A program made the translations under genes and the position numbers. A DNA stretch of 64,000 nucleotides, from assembly GCA_963971285.1 (NCBI GenBank), contig OZ020247.1:7770614-7834613 (forward strand), written 5' to 3'. Source of the stretch: Astropecten irregularis (Eukaryota > Echinodermata > Asteroidea > Paxillosida > Astropectinidae). This document shows positions 1 to 14,800 of this stretch, in pieces (position 1 is the stretch's first letter; every line of letters starts with the position of its first letter). The notes below the pieces were generated by a model, which was given only the letters and a program-made list of their open reading frames with translations, did not search any database and was not told where the DNA came from.

Positions 1-3000
1 CGCATGCACAAGCAATTGAGAGCATTGTGCACGATGTTTTGCGCCTGCGCTGTTGTGCATGCACGTGGGCTGTTGACTTGAAGACCGGTTCTCAAAAGTC
101 TCCCATTGTCCAACATTCTGACTCAAGACCAGATGTTGGCTGGATGCTGTCCGCAGCGGACAAAAGCAGCATCTGTCATCACTGGACTGACCAATCGGAC
201 AAGCCCTCTCTGGCTAGAGTGCCTGGAAAAGGCTTGACCACTCTGACTCAAAAACTGAAGACAGCAGGACGAGGGCAGCTCCAGGAAAAGGGAGCATCCG
301 CCATTAACCGCCCAATCGGGATAATCCAGTTCCGGCTCGGACATCATATCCCGACAGCCGCTCCTCCACAAAATATGTAAATACACAACACACACATGCA
401 TGTCAATCCTTCACAATCACCTGAGTCAACATCCAGCCTGTCATTAGGTCATATTCAGATCCAAACAAAAAAATTAAAAACACTGATAATGACTCAAAAG
501 ACGTTTGCCTGTCACCGACGGGAACATGGACATTATAAATAGACGTAAAGTGCGACCAGTCATCATCAGGCTTGACTGGTGAATTCTGCCGGCAAAAATG
601 TGGGATTGAAAAAAAAAAAGGTTCCAGGTGTGTCTCTTGCTTAACCATGTCTATGTCTTTCAACGTTGAACTTTTGGTGACATTGAGGGGGGAAGGGGGG
701 TGGAGAGGGAGGGAGGGGGGTGCGGCAATTTGCCATTGATCTAATTTTCACCGGCAAGGTCAGTTTTCTGTCAGAGCATCCTCAACAGACCGTGGCCTGG
801 TGATTGCTGGGGACATTGTTGGCCAATTCTGGTAATTGGTCAAATTTCCGTCCTCTAGCTCCCTCAAGGTAAATGATGATATCCTAAATGAAGGGGATGG
901 GGGTGGAAAGAGAACTTGGATCACACAAAAAGAACCACAACTGCTCACAGAAAAGTTTCTTTTACAAGTTTGAGTGCCATGATTGTCAGACAGACACATT
1001 TTACACAATGTACCGACAGTGCAATGATTATACCTGTTAAACCTCAATGACGAACAGGCACACATGTAGGCTACATGTGAAACAGGGGATGACAGACTGA
1101 TTTGTGGGTAGATTATTATAGATACATGTAGATGATTGCGGTGTTAGCCAGAAAGATTATTTTGGGGCACATGAGTGCACTTTATAGTCGCCAGTGATGG
1201 TACCCAAAGACCAATTCAGCTTAATGAGTCATCAACCGCCTCGATCTAAAATGAGAAGTGGCTTAGATCACCACAATGCCACAGAGTCTGACATCCTAGG
1301 ATTCCACAGTTCTATTTGATAAAATGTAGAGAGAACATGGGCAAGACCTGTGTGGCCCCATTCACCACGCACCCACCGACCCCTCCCCTCCCACCAAACT
1401 ACTGCCCCAATCAAGGTTTTATGTAGACTCGGTGAAGACCAAGACTTTGTTTCAGTCGAAGAACTTACTGTTACAATTTACAAATTTCAAACTCAAACCA
1501 ATATTTCCGCGTAAAATACCATTCTCTCTCTAGAATGCAGGATGTTTGAGAAAAGCTGGATTAGAAAACCTGCTAAAAAATCTCACACGCTGATATTTTT
1601 AAACTGCTGCTGAATCAAATTTAAGCAAAATATGAATGTGCACAAAGTCCCTCATTTCAAAATCACAAAATGTTAATTATTGCTTTCTCCAAAGGGTGAA
1701 CTCCAATTTTGATGAAATTTTCATAGGCTTCGGGAAAACTACACATTTCTTCCATAAATCGTACTGTAGCATGACCAATGATGTACCATAGGGAAGGACA
1801 AGACAGTCCAAACAAAGATGATTCCAATTCTCATCCCCAAACCTCATCAAATCTTTGAAATCATCCCCAAAATGGAGATTCTCCCGGACAAAACCAAAAC
1901 AAAACTGAAGTATTGGACACAAGCGCCAAGACCCATCACTCATCAGGTCCCTGATAAACTACAAAAGACCCAAGGCACCCAAGGTATTGTTTAGAGATAA
2001 CAGTGTAATTAACCTTGAGGGGAAATGAAAAAAAAAATCGGGCACCCTGGGGAGATAACTGACAACAAATCCCCCAGGGGGTTCACTTGGATGGACAACC
2101 TGACAGGAAATATCTCAACATCCTGTATTTCCATGAGTGTCCTTCAAGTACATAATGCAAGGAGCTCTTCCTAGCTCCATGGTACATGTAACAGGAATCC
2201 TACACCACTCCCTTTATCATTATCAGTTATCGGTGTGAGATTGATGATAACATAAAGTACAGATCTGGTGCTCCATTACATTTTGGAGGAAGCTTACAAG
2301 TAGAGAGTTACTTTCAGGACATGAAGGTGACAGCAAAGCTGGCCCTGTCACAACGTATCTGAATAATTACGACAGCCATCAGGACAAACAAAACTTAGGT
2401 TTCAATAATGGTCAGGCCTCCACAAATTCAATACCGGTCATCCAAAGATTTCAATAATAAATCGCAATTCCAAAATGTCATTTTTCATCTATGACATCAA
2501 GCTTGATGTATCATTACAGAATTGCCAAAAAAAAATAAAACTTCTAATTTTTAAAGAAATAAAATTGCACCCTATCTGAACTCGGTCAAGTTTCATCACA
2601 CAAAGATGTCATCTGAACACTTCACTTAGGGGACAAAAAAGGAAAACTTGCAAACACTTCTGAGATAAAGTTGACAAAAGAAGAAAAGGAAAAACGACAC
2701 CGGAACAATCCTGGAGTTGTTCCTATTGACCCGAGAGGTCTACATTGTTTGTGATGATTGTATAGGGGGAGGGACCTATCGTCAATACAAAAGTGTGACC
2801 CTAACTATTAACTCCCAACCCACGCACACGCTCACACTCTAAACTGTGGACTCGAAGCAAACTCTGTGGAAGAATCGGTTCAATGTTTACATCCTTCCAT
2901 TCGTGTCTGTCAATGCAACTTCCTTTGTATAATCAAAGGGAACTTGTGTCATGTACACGTACACCGTTGTATAAATTATGTATTACACAATGAAGGCCTA

Positions 3001-6000
3001 CATGACTCAGATGTCTTTGTTCTTTGTTAACACGAAGATGTGTTTGAACTTTGAAGTGCTTTTCTTCTTTGTGAAGGATGCAATTACGAAAATCAACTTC
3101 TGAAGACGAAACTCGTCAGGGTTCAACTATAGTGCAAGTCCTTCAAAGATGCACTGCTTGTTTTTTGAGGGGATGAAATTTTTTTCTTTTGAAAGTTTGG
3201 TTTTGTTTGAGCTTTTGTTTGACAACGGGCAGCTGAGGCAGCAATCACTTCTACCATTCTGTACATGTACATCCTCCAAAGAATCCTTCATGTGACAAGG
3301 GAGGCTATGAGACGGCCCTGGCCAAGATTCCTTGCTAACCTTGCTAACTCTTGTCTGAATGTATAATTTTTTAGCTTGAGTAAGCACTGCTGCCTAGGCA
3401 TTGGGTGAGGACCAGCTAGGGCTTATCGACAGGCTCCTTAAATTTTGAAGACTGGCAAATCAACACACAAGTAGGCCCCCCTACACATCTTATTTTGATG
3501 AATTCTTCCAACCAAAATTCTAGGGGACAAAATAAATGTACAGGGGCAGCAACTGCTTTCAAAAAATGATTGGCAAGGGGCACTTTAAAGAGGATGACTG
3601 GCCCTGGGACATTTCATGAGGAACCAAGGCATTGTCCAGGGGCACCGAGGCAAGCATCTTCACTGCCATGTATGGACATGTAGTTCCTACCCTGCTGGTT
3701 TCCCAGCCTTATTGCATGCTTTCCCTCATTTCCCTGGTCACTCTGTCCCATTTGTTCTGATCCTCTCATCCTTTTTTGTGTATCTTAACTTCCATGTTCT
3801 TGTCCTCTTGTCATTTTAGCCTTTGAGAACGATCCTGCTAGGATCGAAAAGTCAGGTCCTCCTATAACTCCAAGCATAACTTCAACCAGGTAGAAATTGT
3901 GCACAGCAAGCGCCGAGCTAGATGCTGGCTGCAAATTCTCGATAACGGAGGAACCAACTCTCAGACCGTGTTAGTCTAGCTTCGTGATGTCAAATACAGC
4001 CAGTCAGATTTTGCACTGGATCCGATGTTTGGAGTACGTGCGTGCCCGCGGGTCAACAGGGGTAAAGAGGCGATCACATCATCACACGCGGTATTGACTA
4101 TAGGTCCCGGTGCATTCATTTGTGCAATCCTAGTGTCAACTTCTCAGGTCAAGGAGGGAGGACACTAGGACTGGGGGGAAGGAGGTCTGGTGTCATGACT
4201 GACAATATTGATCTAGATGACACGATCCAGAGGTAATTGTAGCCGTTGCTGATAGTGATACCATTGTGTGGAGTTCAGGTTCATTGTTGCCAATCTTTTC
4301 CTTTTACATTTTTTTTTTTAGCAACTTAAAGGTAAAATGGAAAAAATTCACGTCTGACATCCAAACTTGTACCGCTCATATTTAATAATAGTTTTGGGCA
4401 AAGATGAGTCACTTTATAAGTGTTAATGTACATTGCAGGTAGATGTACGTGTGCCATCTCAGGCCTTGCACTAACTTTATTTCCTGGCTAGCCCATCGGG
4501 CCAGCTTTCTTCAGATTTTACTAGCCTGTTTACATTTTTACTAGTTCATACATATGTTGATATCCATACCTTAATTAACATGTAGGTTCTTATCTTTTTT
4601 ACTCGCCCACCGGGCAACCAACGAAGTGAATCTAGCTAGCCCAGAGTGATTTTTGCTAGACATTGTAGGCTGGGCTAGTACTATTTCGAGCCCTGCATGA
4701 TCTACATGTGCCATTTTTCATTTTTAATATTCATGTACAAACTGCCAGCAACAGCTCATGAACTCAAATGATGGCTCATGAACCAAAATGACAGCCTATT
4801 ACATACATGTATACATTTACGCTGCTGAGAGTCATGAGGGCTTGATGTTTTAGCTCTTGCAAGGATCTCCAATTCTCAATGGCTGCCACAGAAAGATCTA
4901 GTCTATGTGATAGACGCACTCGTCATACAGTGAGCGAGCGTCTATCATATGCCTGCAGATTTCCTGATTAATTATAAATGCAAACCAACCCAGCACTGAC
5001 CCGTCTCAGTTTTTGACCAATCAGGGGACATCTACTATCGTACCGTATGCACGATGCGCAAAATGTTGACCAATCACCATCCTCCGGCACGATCCTGATG
5101 GAAATGTTCTCAAAACAGATCTAATTGGCTAATGTGCCGCGTTGCATACAATTTGCATGCACACACGTATCAGATGTTCATACGTAGTGGCACAGAGTAG
5201 AATGGGTGATACTCAGACCATGGAGGGCCTTTCCTCCATGCTCAGACTAAGAAAGATCCTGCCAGGATCAAAATGTCAGGACCTCTGAGCATCTTTGATA
5301 AATGAGCACAAGATCTGTTTATTCTTTTGTCAAATTTTAAGCACAATTGGTCTCTCGAATGCAACAGAAGCAATACAAGGAATTAACTACGCACTGCAAA
5401 TTGCTCATCGATCAAAATAATGACCTGAAATATATCATGCTTAGAGTGAGGATGGGCCTGACATTTCAATCCTAGCTACTTTCTCAAAGGCTTACATGTA
5501 TGTCATACACTGTAATAAATAGTGTACATGTACATACAATGTACAGATGTAACGTCGCTGTGGCAGGAACCACAAAAATTGTCCATTAGGCCTAGTATAG
5601 GGTAATTTTATATTAATTGATAATATTTATTTAAACAACAATATTCAGTTTGTTTTGTACACAAAAACTAGAAGCCGAGGTATAGCCAAAATGTTTGGCA
5701 TAATGGTGTTCGTTACAGCGCTGTTCTACTGTATGAGTAGATAGTACACACCGATGTTTTATACACCATGTGACACACAAACAAACAGACGTAGGAAAAT
5801 GTCAACAAGTCTGTCTGTTCTGTAAGTTGTTCTGCATGTGGCCTCAATATGCATACAATGGTGCCAAGCTCTACTTGATGAATGGCGGTGTATCTAGAAA
5901 CATCTTCTCATCATGAAGCATGCATCATGAGGCTTGCACCATCGTCTCTTAGGGATCTCAGAGCTGACATTTTCCCATTCACAGAGAGTGGATCGCTTTG

Positions 6001-8125
6001 GCATTTAACCAAGTGCAGTTCCATACCGGTCGATCAAGCAAAATGCCATGTGTCATGTGTCGGCGAAGTTTGGTCCGGGATATGTCTGTAACATGGTTGT
6101 TGTCTTGTAATGTTACAGGCCTCCTGCATGTATTGGTGAATGTAGGTCTGCAATTTGCAGTGTCATTCTTGAATGTGACTCCGCCGTCAAATTAATGTAC
6201 TTTTTTTTCTTCTGAATAGAGGTGAACAGACTACTTCACTTCCAGTGCTGGGACTTAAGACACACTTTCATACTGCAGTTTACCACACATGGTTTTTCCT
6301 GTGGTAAATGTGGTATCCTGAAAACCACAATACAACCATAGCTCTATGATACAACATATTGTGGTTTTGTGGTAAGACATGCTTTATGATCAAGTTCCCA
6401 CTGTGGATACAGTGGTATAAAGTGTGGTAAGAAGTTCTTGTCTTGAGTGGTAGGTGCAGAGGGTTAGGGAATACCCAAATAACCAGTCACTTTCGCTTAA
6501 CAGCTGGTTATTCTTTAATTTAACAAAATGGTACATACATGTAAAATACAAATCTGTGATTAGTATTTAAGGGAAACATTTGGCATCCACAACTTTCAAG
6601 CTCATCACTTGAGTTACAACATTATTTTGGTTGGAGCACCAAATCTTCACTAAGAGTGGATGTCACTGCGGTAAAGGTAAAAATAAAATTCATAGAATAA
6701 GAACCAAGACCAAACCAAAGTCTGTGCATTGTTAGATGATGAATAATGCTTGGAAAGTTCCATCCAAACCAATAAGTGGCTGTGTTTCATAGAAGTCAAT
6801 AGACTTGAATAGTTTTATTATCGTGAAGATCATTAAGAATGGGAAGGTCAGATTTTGCAAATTTTGGTTAGTTTCTGTTGCTGATTAGATGCTAAAACGT
6901 GTTATTGCCCCGATGCTACATGTATACATTTACACGTCTTCTCATTAAATGCTGATGGACTGTGCAAGCTGATATAACGATATCAGCATCTACAGCATTA
7001 AAATAATCAGCGCCCTAAAGCTGCTGGAGCGGCTCTTGTCTTGTTTCATTCTCTGAGCAATTAAAAACAAGAAACAACCGCGCGTTACGTATGTAAAATG
7101 TGACCTTCCACAGACGAGGGTGGGAGGGGGGGGGGGGGGACACCCCATCCTGGGAAAGTATCATACGACGGTCCGTATTGCATTTCGCTTTGCTTCCAGT
7201 ACTTTCGCAAGGGGGGATCCCGTCACCAGCCAAGAGTGGAATCTTAAACAGATAACCTTTGCCTGTCATCGCCGGATTAATTAAAGAATGTTTCAGGGGG
7301 GTTTTGAGTTGAGAATGTCCATCCCGCCGCTGCCACCGATACTGTAACCTGCTGCATCTCTCTGGTTTTTGGTTAAAGGTCAATAATTCAAGCACAGACT
7401 GAGGTAGAGCGGTCTCCTAGTGAACTTTCTCTTTCTAATACCTTAATACCTTACTGCTTTGGAGGGCCAAGTTCAAGGACTGATTAGAATCATTAATACT
7501 GCTTGTTGGAGCAAGGTTGTCTGAGACTGAAGTAGACCGGTCTCCTAGTGAACATTTTCTCTAACCTTCCATTTCAAGGACTGATCAAAATCATTACATG
7601 TCTGTCAGAGCAAGATCATCTGTGGTGTCTATGCTACATGTACGGTTCTTTTGTGATTAATTACAAAACCTTATGTTCCACTGTTGTAAAATAGGATGCA
7701 TATTGGAAAAATCTTGATAGTACTGAACGTAGAACAGAGCAATTTTCAGAGCAAAGTTTTCAGTGCACGACTTTTCTTCAAAGTACTTACGTATGACACG
7801 CATGTTTTTCATGAATTCTTTTCATCAGTTAGTCAGTAAAACCAATCAAAATATATCTGAAATTTCCAGCAGCTTCATGTGACTCCAAAACACAAATAGA
7901 AAACTTCACCAAAGATTGCAACAATTTGCAACAGGCAAATAATGGAGATGTGCTTAAAAAAAAAGGATCGAAAATGGGATAAGTTTGCCAACTGGTGGAA
8001 ACGTGGACATTGTCACACGATCCGTGGCCTGACCTGGCCGACTGACCATCTGACCCAGGGATGTGGGTTTCCTTTCCTCAGGAAGTTTTACAGAAAGAAT
8101 GGGACCAAATGTTTCACACTATTAA
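1..8125. other. downstream part of the smoothelin-like gene, no certain exon
   Basis: The smoothelin-like gene must pass through here because its last visible exon (8744) ends in phase 1. No calponin-homology or third smoothelin repeat was recognised. Two minus-strand stretches look weakly exon-like: 596-490, after a strong T-rich tract and cag, reading NSPVKPDDDWSHFTSIYNVH; and about 885-770, reading TLRELEDGNLTNYQNWPTM. Neither has the phase needed directly after 8744. The rest holds AT-rich non-coding DNA, fragments of dispersed repeats (3818-3880, 5240-5490, 6281-6431) and a G run near 7130. Confidence 0.4.
6281..6431. repeat. dispersed repeat with accacac/gtgtggt words, copy 1
   Basis: Contains ttaccacacatggtttttcc, gtggtatcctgaaaaccaca and tttatgatcaagttccc. 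Relatives at 57003-57140, 57781-57910 (inverted) and 61594-61668 share these words in order. Ends ttaccacac...gtgtggtaa suggest a terminal inverted repeat. Confidence 0.6.
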
Positions 8126-8486
8126 AGGTAATATCATACTTTGGTTGTTATCAAAGAAATACAAATTCATGGGCAAAAATATCAAGACAGATACAGTAAC
8201 AGTCATCTGTGAAAATTTCAGTCCCATACTGGTGCTCACTTTTTGAGAAAACAGTGAAAAACAGCAAAAGTATTTCTCAAGTCTTTTCTCTTTTATTTTT
8301 GAACTTTATAAAAGATCAAAACGATTTTCGGTCATTGTTTCACTAATTTCTGGATAAATTCACCATTTCAGGCGGACAAATTTTAACTGTATGTTTCTAC
8401 CACCACCATCTTTATACCCAGTAAGTTATATGTAAATCTGTGAACATTTCTGTTTTGGTTTCTTACCAAAGTATGATACATTACCT
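8126..8486 (+). mobile_element. TTAA-flanked MITE, family A, copy 1
   Basis: 361 bp, flanked by TTAA on both sides (8122-8125, 8487-8490). Ends are AGGTAATATCATACTTTGG and the inverse of AGGTAATGTATCATACTTTG. TTAA duplication with AGG...CCT termini fits the Kolobok/T2 MITE group. The central palindrome is partly decayed here. No coding capacity, so non-autonomous. Confidence 0.8.
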
Positions 8487-8743
8487 TTAAAGCAATGGAC
8501 TGGAGGCTATTGTACAATGGGAGGGTATTGTATAATGACATTTCAAGTAAATTATGTAGATCAATGCCAACTTCCAGGGTTTGACAAACAGCTGGCCCCA
8601 AGCCCGGTAATGTGAACTAGTGTATACTTTTACTTCCCGCTCACTGACAATCAAAATTCCAGTCTAAATTCGAAATTTTTATCATCTGTATTTCTGATGA
8701 CACCTTAATAAGAAAAACTATCAAATTTGGCAAAATTGCAAAC

Positions 8744-8819
8744 CTTGTTTCTTCTTTTTGATTTCCCTGATGGCTGCACGGATCTGCATGCGGTCATTGA
8801 AGTCCGATGTTCCATGGAG
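8744..8819 (-). CDS. SMTN: smoothelin-like exon with second SMTN repeat
   Basis: Twenty-five codons plus one base. The acceptor is ttccacacag, the donor caag|gtttgc (weaker than consensus). It reads LHGTSDFNDRMQIRAAIREI then KKKKQ, completing the repeat begun by TKL at the end of the previous exon. It is too short to stand out as an open frame; a longer open frame on the same strand in another phase covers it. The phase-1 end requires a further exon starting with two bases of a split codon. Confidence 0.78.
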
Positions 8820-11800
8820 CTGTGTGGAAAGTCAACAAGAAGAAAATTACAATATAAAATTTGCTCTTCTCCTGAGGATGAACAGAGCATGCTGTTCGAA
8901 ATGTCAAGTTAAACCTCTGGTTTTTTTTTCAGAACCACATACATGTACATTCCAAAAAGAATACCGTATACAGTGTTTACCGCAAATCTTATCCTTTGTA
9001 CATTAAGTCATTGAAAAGTGAACAAAGAAAAGTTGACTGCAGCGGGATACCAACTAAAGACCCCCGTAATACAGTACCACCACTCTACCAATTTATGTTG
9101 GCAGTGTCCCTAATAGTCAATTATCTTTCTTCGTTTGGCAGTCAGAAGCCATGAAACCACTCACATTGGCCTACATGTACAGGTCTCTTTATCCCAAGGA
9201 TCATTTAAGATAAGCACAACATTTTGCAATGCTGCAACCTGTGAAACGGTCCATGTGGGATCACTCAAACTCAAAGAGAATGCGACTTTATTTTACGCAG
9301 ACCTGCTGTTAATTTCTACGTACCAACACCCACTTGTACAATACTGTCTATAATTATAGGCCTACAATTATTACAGTGCAAGCTGTAGTGAACAATTTCA
9401 ATGTGTTCACTGGTTTTGCTGGGATGCCAGAGAAGTGACATTTAGGCTTTCCAGTAATCTCCAAATTCTCAAACACCAAAACAAGGACATCGATCCCTTT
9501 AATTGTCATATCACACACCAAAGCTGACAACATTGGAGAACACATTTCAACTTGTGACACATTTTCTCCATTATACCAAAAAAAAATATCCCACTTGATT
9601 GTGATCCTTTAAATCCATTGACCTAGATTTTCAGCCAATCGGGAGCCAAGCACTCTACGTTTCTAGATAAGCAGGTCGGAGGAGAAACCAGGGAGCAGTT
9701 CTGGTATCAAATGATCTTGGAGAGTCTGGGAGTGTAGGGGACCAGCTCAAGAAGAAGATGGGACCAGCTTCAGTTGCAGCCTCAGTTGCTTAGGCTTGTT
9801 GTATGCTGACAGAACTTAGCATTTACTGTACGACCCAGACGAGTTCATGGACAAACTTGGTGAGCACAAGGCTATTACAAAACCTGTCTGCCGGCTGAGG
9901 ACTGGCTTCTGAGGTCATACGGGACCAGACTACCCTGGTCAGAGGCCTCAGGGGAGAGGTCATTCACCCTAATTTTTTTTGTGTGATGGTGGTGAGGGAA
10001 AACTGAACTGGATCAGGACAAGGAGTGAGTGAACTCTTGGAATGTCCAGGCCGGGGCAGCCGAGCCGGGAACAGGGCACACGTTCCTCCTCCTCGCTCCA
10101 CTGTCTCAGTCCATCCCCTAATGATATATCTGGAACTAATCAAGCAAGGACGTTCGTTCGTTCGTTCGTTGTCAGTCCCTGAAAAACTGTCCTGAGTATT
10201 TACGAGGTCCAATCCCTGAAACCCAACAGGTTATTAAAACACATCGCTTTCACTCTACCAGTCAATCAAAATACCAAAAGAGAAAGCTGGATATCTAGCT
10301 AGGCATTCTACAGCTTCCAAACACCTACTGCTTCATTGGCTCTTGAATTGCTTCATTACATGTATGTCCCCGATAAAAAACAAAACTGATCTCAAAAATG
10401 TTGGAATCACGTTCCGGAATCTTCAGTCAAGCAAATTGTGAGATTTTTTTATTTTATTTATTTATTTATTTTCAGGCAACAATATACAAGAATATAAAAT
10501 ACCTCAGACAAAAACATTTAGAAAGACAGGCCCGCGTATTGCCCAAAACCGAAATTGTTTCATTAAAAAGGAGTCGCATATTAACATTTGGCTTGTAGTA
10601 TCTAGGTTCAGTACGGATTAAAAACATTATTGTCTTATTTCGGTCAGATAATTTATAAAGGTTTTACTTCTAGAAGAATAACCGTATTTTCCTCTGGAAC
10701 TTGGCAAATTTGAGGAAAATGCTTTGAAAAACCTGAAAGAGTGCACCAGCTGATTTTGGATTGCATCAACGAAAATTGTGTTCGATAGTGCCATGCAAAA
10801 ATTCACTTATTATATAACAGAAAGTGCATTATTTCAAGAATGTGAATAATGTGAAGTTTTCGGAAGTTAGTTTTGTGAAAACTAGAGGATCAAAAATAAA
10901 CGCTCTCCCAAAACCAAACATTTATTAATAACCAGTCCTATATCCTGTATGTACTTCAAATCAGCTACATGTACTTCCCAACCCTGAATCTGTCCCTTTC
11001 AAACATTGTGCAGTCTCACCAAGCTACATGTACATCCTTGGGTCAAAAGCCCTGTCCACACTGGACTGTTTTTTTCCGGGGATTTAACCGAGCCGTTGGC
11101 TAAATGAAAAATGGGCAAATATTACCGGTGTCCGCACTTGGACTTTGTGACTCAGGTAACTTAACCGTGCACGCACGGAAGAATTTAACCAAACTGTCAA
11201 TACTAGACTCATGCAGGTACCCGACTCGCACTGTCCACACTGGACTTTTTGTCTCGGGTAAAGTGTCTCGGGCATTCTACCCGGGCAGAAGTTGGCCGGT
11301 AGAAATGCCCGCGCGGCTCGGGCAAAGTAACTGAGAGGTAGACTTCCTGAGATGTCCACACTGGACTTAAAATGGGTAAAGTACCCAGCGTCTTGGTAAC
11401 TTTGCCCCCAAAAAAGTCCAGGGCGGACAGGGCTATTAGATTGGCCAAAAGTCCCTCAGATCCAAACTGAATCTTACAAACAAAATTCCGAAAAAATACA
11501 AAGTAGTGGCAGATTTGTGATTGAATGAATGAAACTCCAAAAAATAAATTCTCTAGAAATTGACAATGATCCACAATTGCTACATAAGATGACAGTCTGT
11601 GCACTCGTGCAGCATACCAAGCATTTCCGATCAAAGGACTCGCTCAAGCTCACGTCCTGAATGAAAACAGCAACGGGCCTCGTGTGATAACATGCGTAAA
11701 AGCACTGATGGCTACTGTTCCTGACAACTCTGAATGATTGAAGCCTCGGTTATCTTTCTTTTTAAAATATTTTTTCCTTGATCGTTTCTTCGCGGAGGAA

Positions 11801-14800
11801 GTCAGCACAAAAGAGAGTACTCCACGAAGTTGCCCTTCAGGGAACGTTTATGTATCTTCCGATTTTGCACGAGATGCAGGTGAGGGATGGCTTGTCTGTC
11901 TTTTATTGAATACAGGTGTATCTCTCTTTTTTTTTAAATTGATTGAAATGCAAATGGAGAGATTGACATGTACAGGAGAATGCACTGACAGGTTCAATGA
12001 CCAAACGTACACTTCTCAGAGACAAACAATTTGCCAAATTATTCCTGATGAAATGACATCGGTTGACCCATGGAGGAAGGAAGAGAGGTTGACCTTACAG
12101 GAGGATTTTTTTTTTAACTGTAAATATTTTGAAGACCAAAGTAAAGGCCCTTTCACACTATCTCCTTTTTCGATTTGTGTGGAAACAAACTCGGATCTGC
12201 CCCGGTTCAGCCTTACAAGATTTCGAAGCGGATCAAAGAGATGCAACGATAACACTACAGTTTTTGGTGAACCGGTTCATACGACACGGATCACAACAAA
12301 AAATTGTTAAAATGGTTAATTTCGATCCAGTTTATAGGCCATCCTACCTTGAAACTTATCAAGAGTGAAAAGGGTTGAACAAAAATCTTGGGTTTTGATC
12401 CGGTTCCAACCCCAAGATTTTGGATAGTGTGAAAAGGCCTTATATTTCATTTTTTCTATATATAAAAAAAAATATTTTGTGCACAACCATATGAAAGTAC
12501 GACCCAGCTACAGGGTAATACCCCAGGTCTGAGGACGTGTCTACACTACTGAATTTCTGTGCCTTCATTATTGTATTAGTCCATTTTTGTTTGAGGATGT
12601 TTTGGTGGACGTTCTGGAGAGTTGGTGGAGGGAGGGTTGGACTGGGGAAGTAATGGTTGGGGAGGGGGAAGTCTTGATTTGGGGTTTGAGAAATTGCACA
12701 TTTTGGGATTTACTAAAATGTCCACGCATTTGATAAATTTCAGGTCATTATTTTATTTTGGCTGATGAACATTTTGCAGCAGTTTATCACTTGAGTTTAG
12801 TACTTGCATTGATTATATTTTGATAAAGCCCCATTCTATAAAGTTGTTTATAATAAGTACAAAAGGTCCCTACTGCATCAAAATTTGAGCGACTTTGCAA
12901 TAGGCCTATATAAAAACTATTTATTATTGTACAGAAGTTGTCCCCTTTTTTGAGGAGGGGGGCCTCCTCACCTGGCTTCCTGCCAGCTGACAGCTGCAAT
13001 CTGATCTGACGTGCAAGTGTGAAAAGGCTCGTATTTTGAACCGAGAACTGCCGATAAACCCATGCTGACAGAGTACTGTTTATCTCATCAGGGCCTGTCT
13101 TTTATTATGTATTCAATCAGCAAAGACCGGATGATGACAATAACAACAAGAGTGAAAGCCCTTTGACACGTACACACCCATACAAAAGCATCATTGAAAA
13201 TCAGAGTGAGAAATCACGGACACAACAAGCGAACGGCTGAATGAATGCATAAAACTTTTTCGGCACTTTATGGATCTGTCGGAAATCCGTTTGGAGGACA
13301 CCTGTACAGGGAGGTCATTGATTTGTTATGGGTTTTCTTTTTGGCTCAATCACTGGATAGTATAAATCAAACCTGGAAATCTCTGCTTCGAATCTTAATC
13401 CCTCTCGGTGAGTATTGTTAAGAGTCCATCCAAGGACCTTAATAATGGAAGATGTGATAGAGAGGGCGACATAATGGCCTCCAAACTGAGTCAAGACATC
13501 AAATCTCTGCCGACCGATTTCTTCTTCATCTTTTTTTACCAACGTGTTGCTTTTCACAATGGGGTTCGAACGGCGTATAATTGGCGATCATGGACTGTTG
13601 GCCGAACTCTTGTTCACTCTCTATACAAAAGAGAAGAACTCCAAAAAAAAAAACCATCTCAACTGATAGGCTTTGAAGACCAGAGCTGAGGTAGGTATCT
13701 AGCATTCAGAGCAATATAAAAACAGGTCGTGGATGGTGAATGCATGTGAATGCTTTAACGCTGGTTTACTCACTAATGATGTGCGTCACCGAAAAAAAGA
13801 AGAAGAAGAAAAGATGCATTCATAAAACGTAATTCAGAGGAAAAAACACAATTCAAGGGCTTCTCTGATGACGTCAATTATAATAAAAAAAAGGTCCTTC
13901 GGTAAACTCCATTGTATTTTGTAAGTTTGGCATCAAAATCCTTCAACATCATTTCAAAAGTGTACTCAGATCGAGGCTGTCTACGAAATTCAAACAAATA
14001 CGTTTATTATTATTTATTCTTCTTTCTATCATTTATTATTATAAATTTTCTTTGAGAGGGACACTTCCAAAGAAATTCAAAAGGTTTCTGAAACATGTAT
14101 TTTACAGGTCATCCCCTTAAAGGTAATATCATACATTGGTTTTTGTCCAAGAAATACAGATTCATGGTCAAAAATATCAAGGAAGATACAGTCACAGTCA
14201 TCTGAGAAAATTTCAGTCACATACAATGCCCACTTTTTGAGAAAACAGTGAAAAACGGCCACAGTACTTCTTTTCTCTTTTATTTTTGATCTTTTAAAAG
14301 ATCAAAAAATTTTTTACTACTTTCTCAGTGAATAAATACACCATTTAAGGTAGAACCGTTTTAACGGTATGTTTCTACCACCACCATCTTCATACCCTGT
14401 AAGTTACACGTAAATCTGTGAACGTTTCTCTTTTGGTGTCTTAATACCAAAGTATGATACTACCTTTAATACAAAACCTGTACCATCATGCCACAGTGTG
14501 CTGACATGGAGAAAGGAGGAGGGGCGGATGAATGTCTCTTGTGTAAACACGACACCGTTTTATGACAGCTTGGGTGAGAAATTATTGGATTTTTAGTAAC
14601 CTGGGCGGGCTGAATAGCAATGAGGTGTCTTTTAAAGAGAATGGTAACTATGTCCGATTCAGGTGCTAACTTATAAGCCTGCTGGTCTGGGACTGGGGGA
14701 GGGAGGTGGTGGGTGGTGGGGGGAGGTCGTTTAAAGGGAGCATATAGTTTGCAAGGCCTCCAAAAAACAATTATTGAGTTTGAGACAGAAAATGGACTCA

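Noticed and set aside
27..401. Gene at the left edge, open on both strands
   Set aside because: Frames of similar length on opposite strands, no splice pattern matching the smoothelin-like gene and no recognised domain.
7015..7395. 126-codon minus-strand open frame
   Set aside because: No family resemblance, a G/C homopolymer in the middle, and wrong phase for the smoothelin-like gene.
11738..12310. 190-codon plus-strand open frame, the longest in the window
   Set aside because: It begins at a non-ATG codon, has poly-F and poly-K low complexity, and its last part lies in the inverted-repeat element at 12144-12441.
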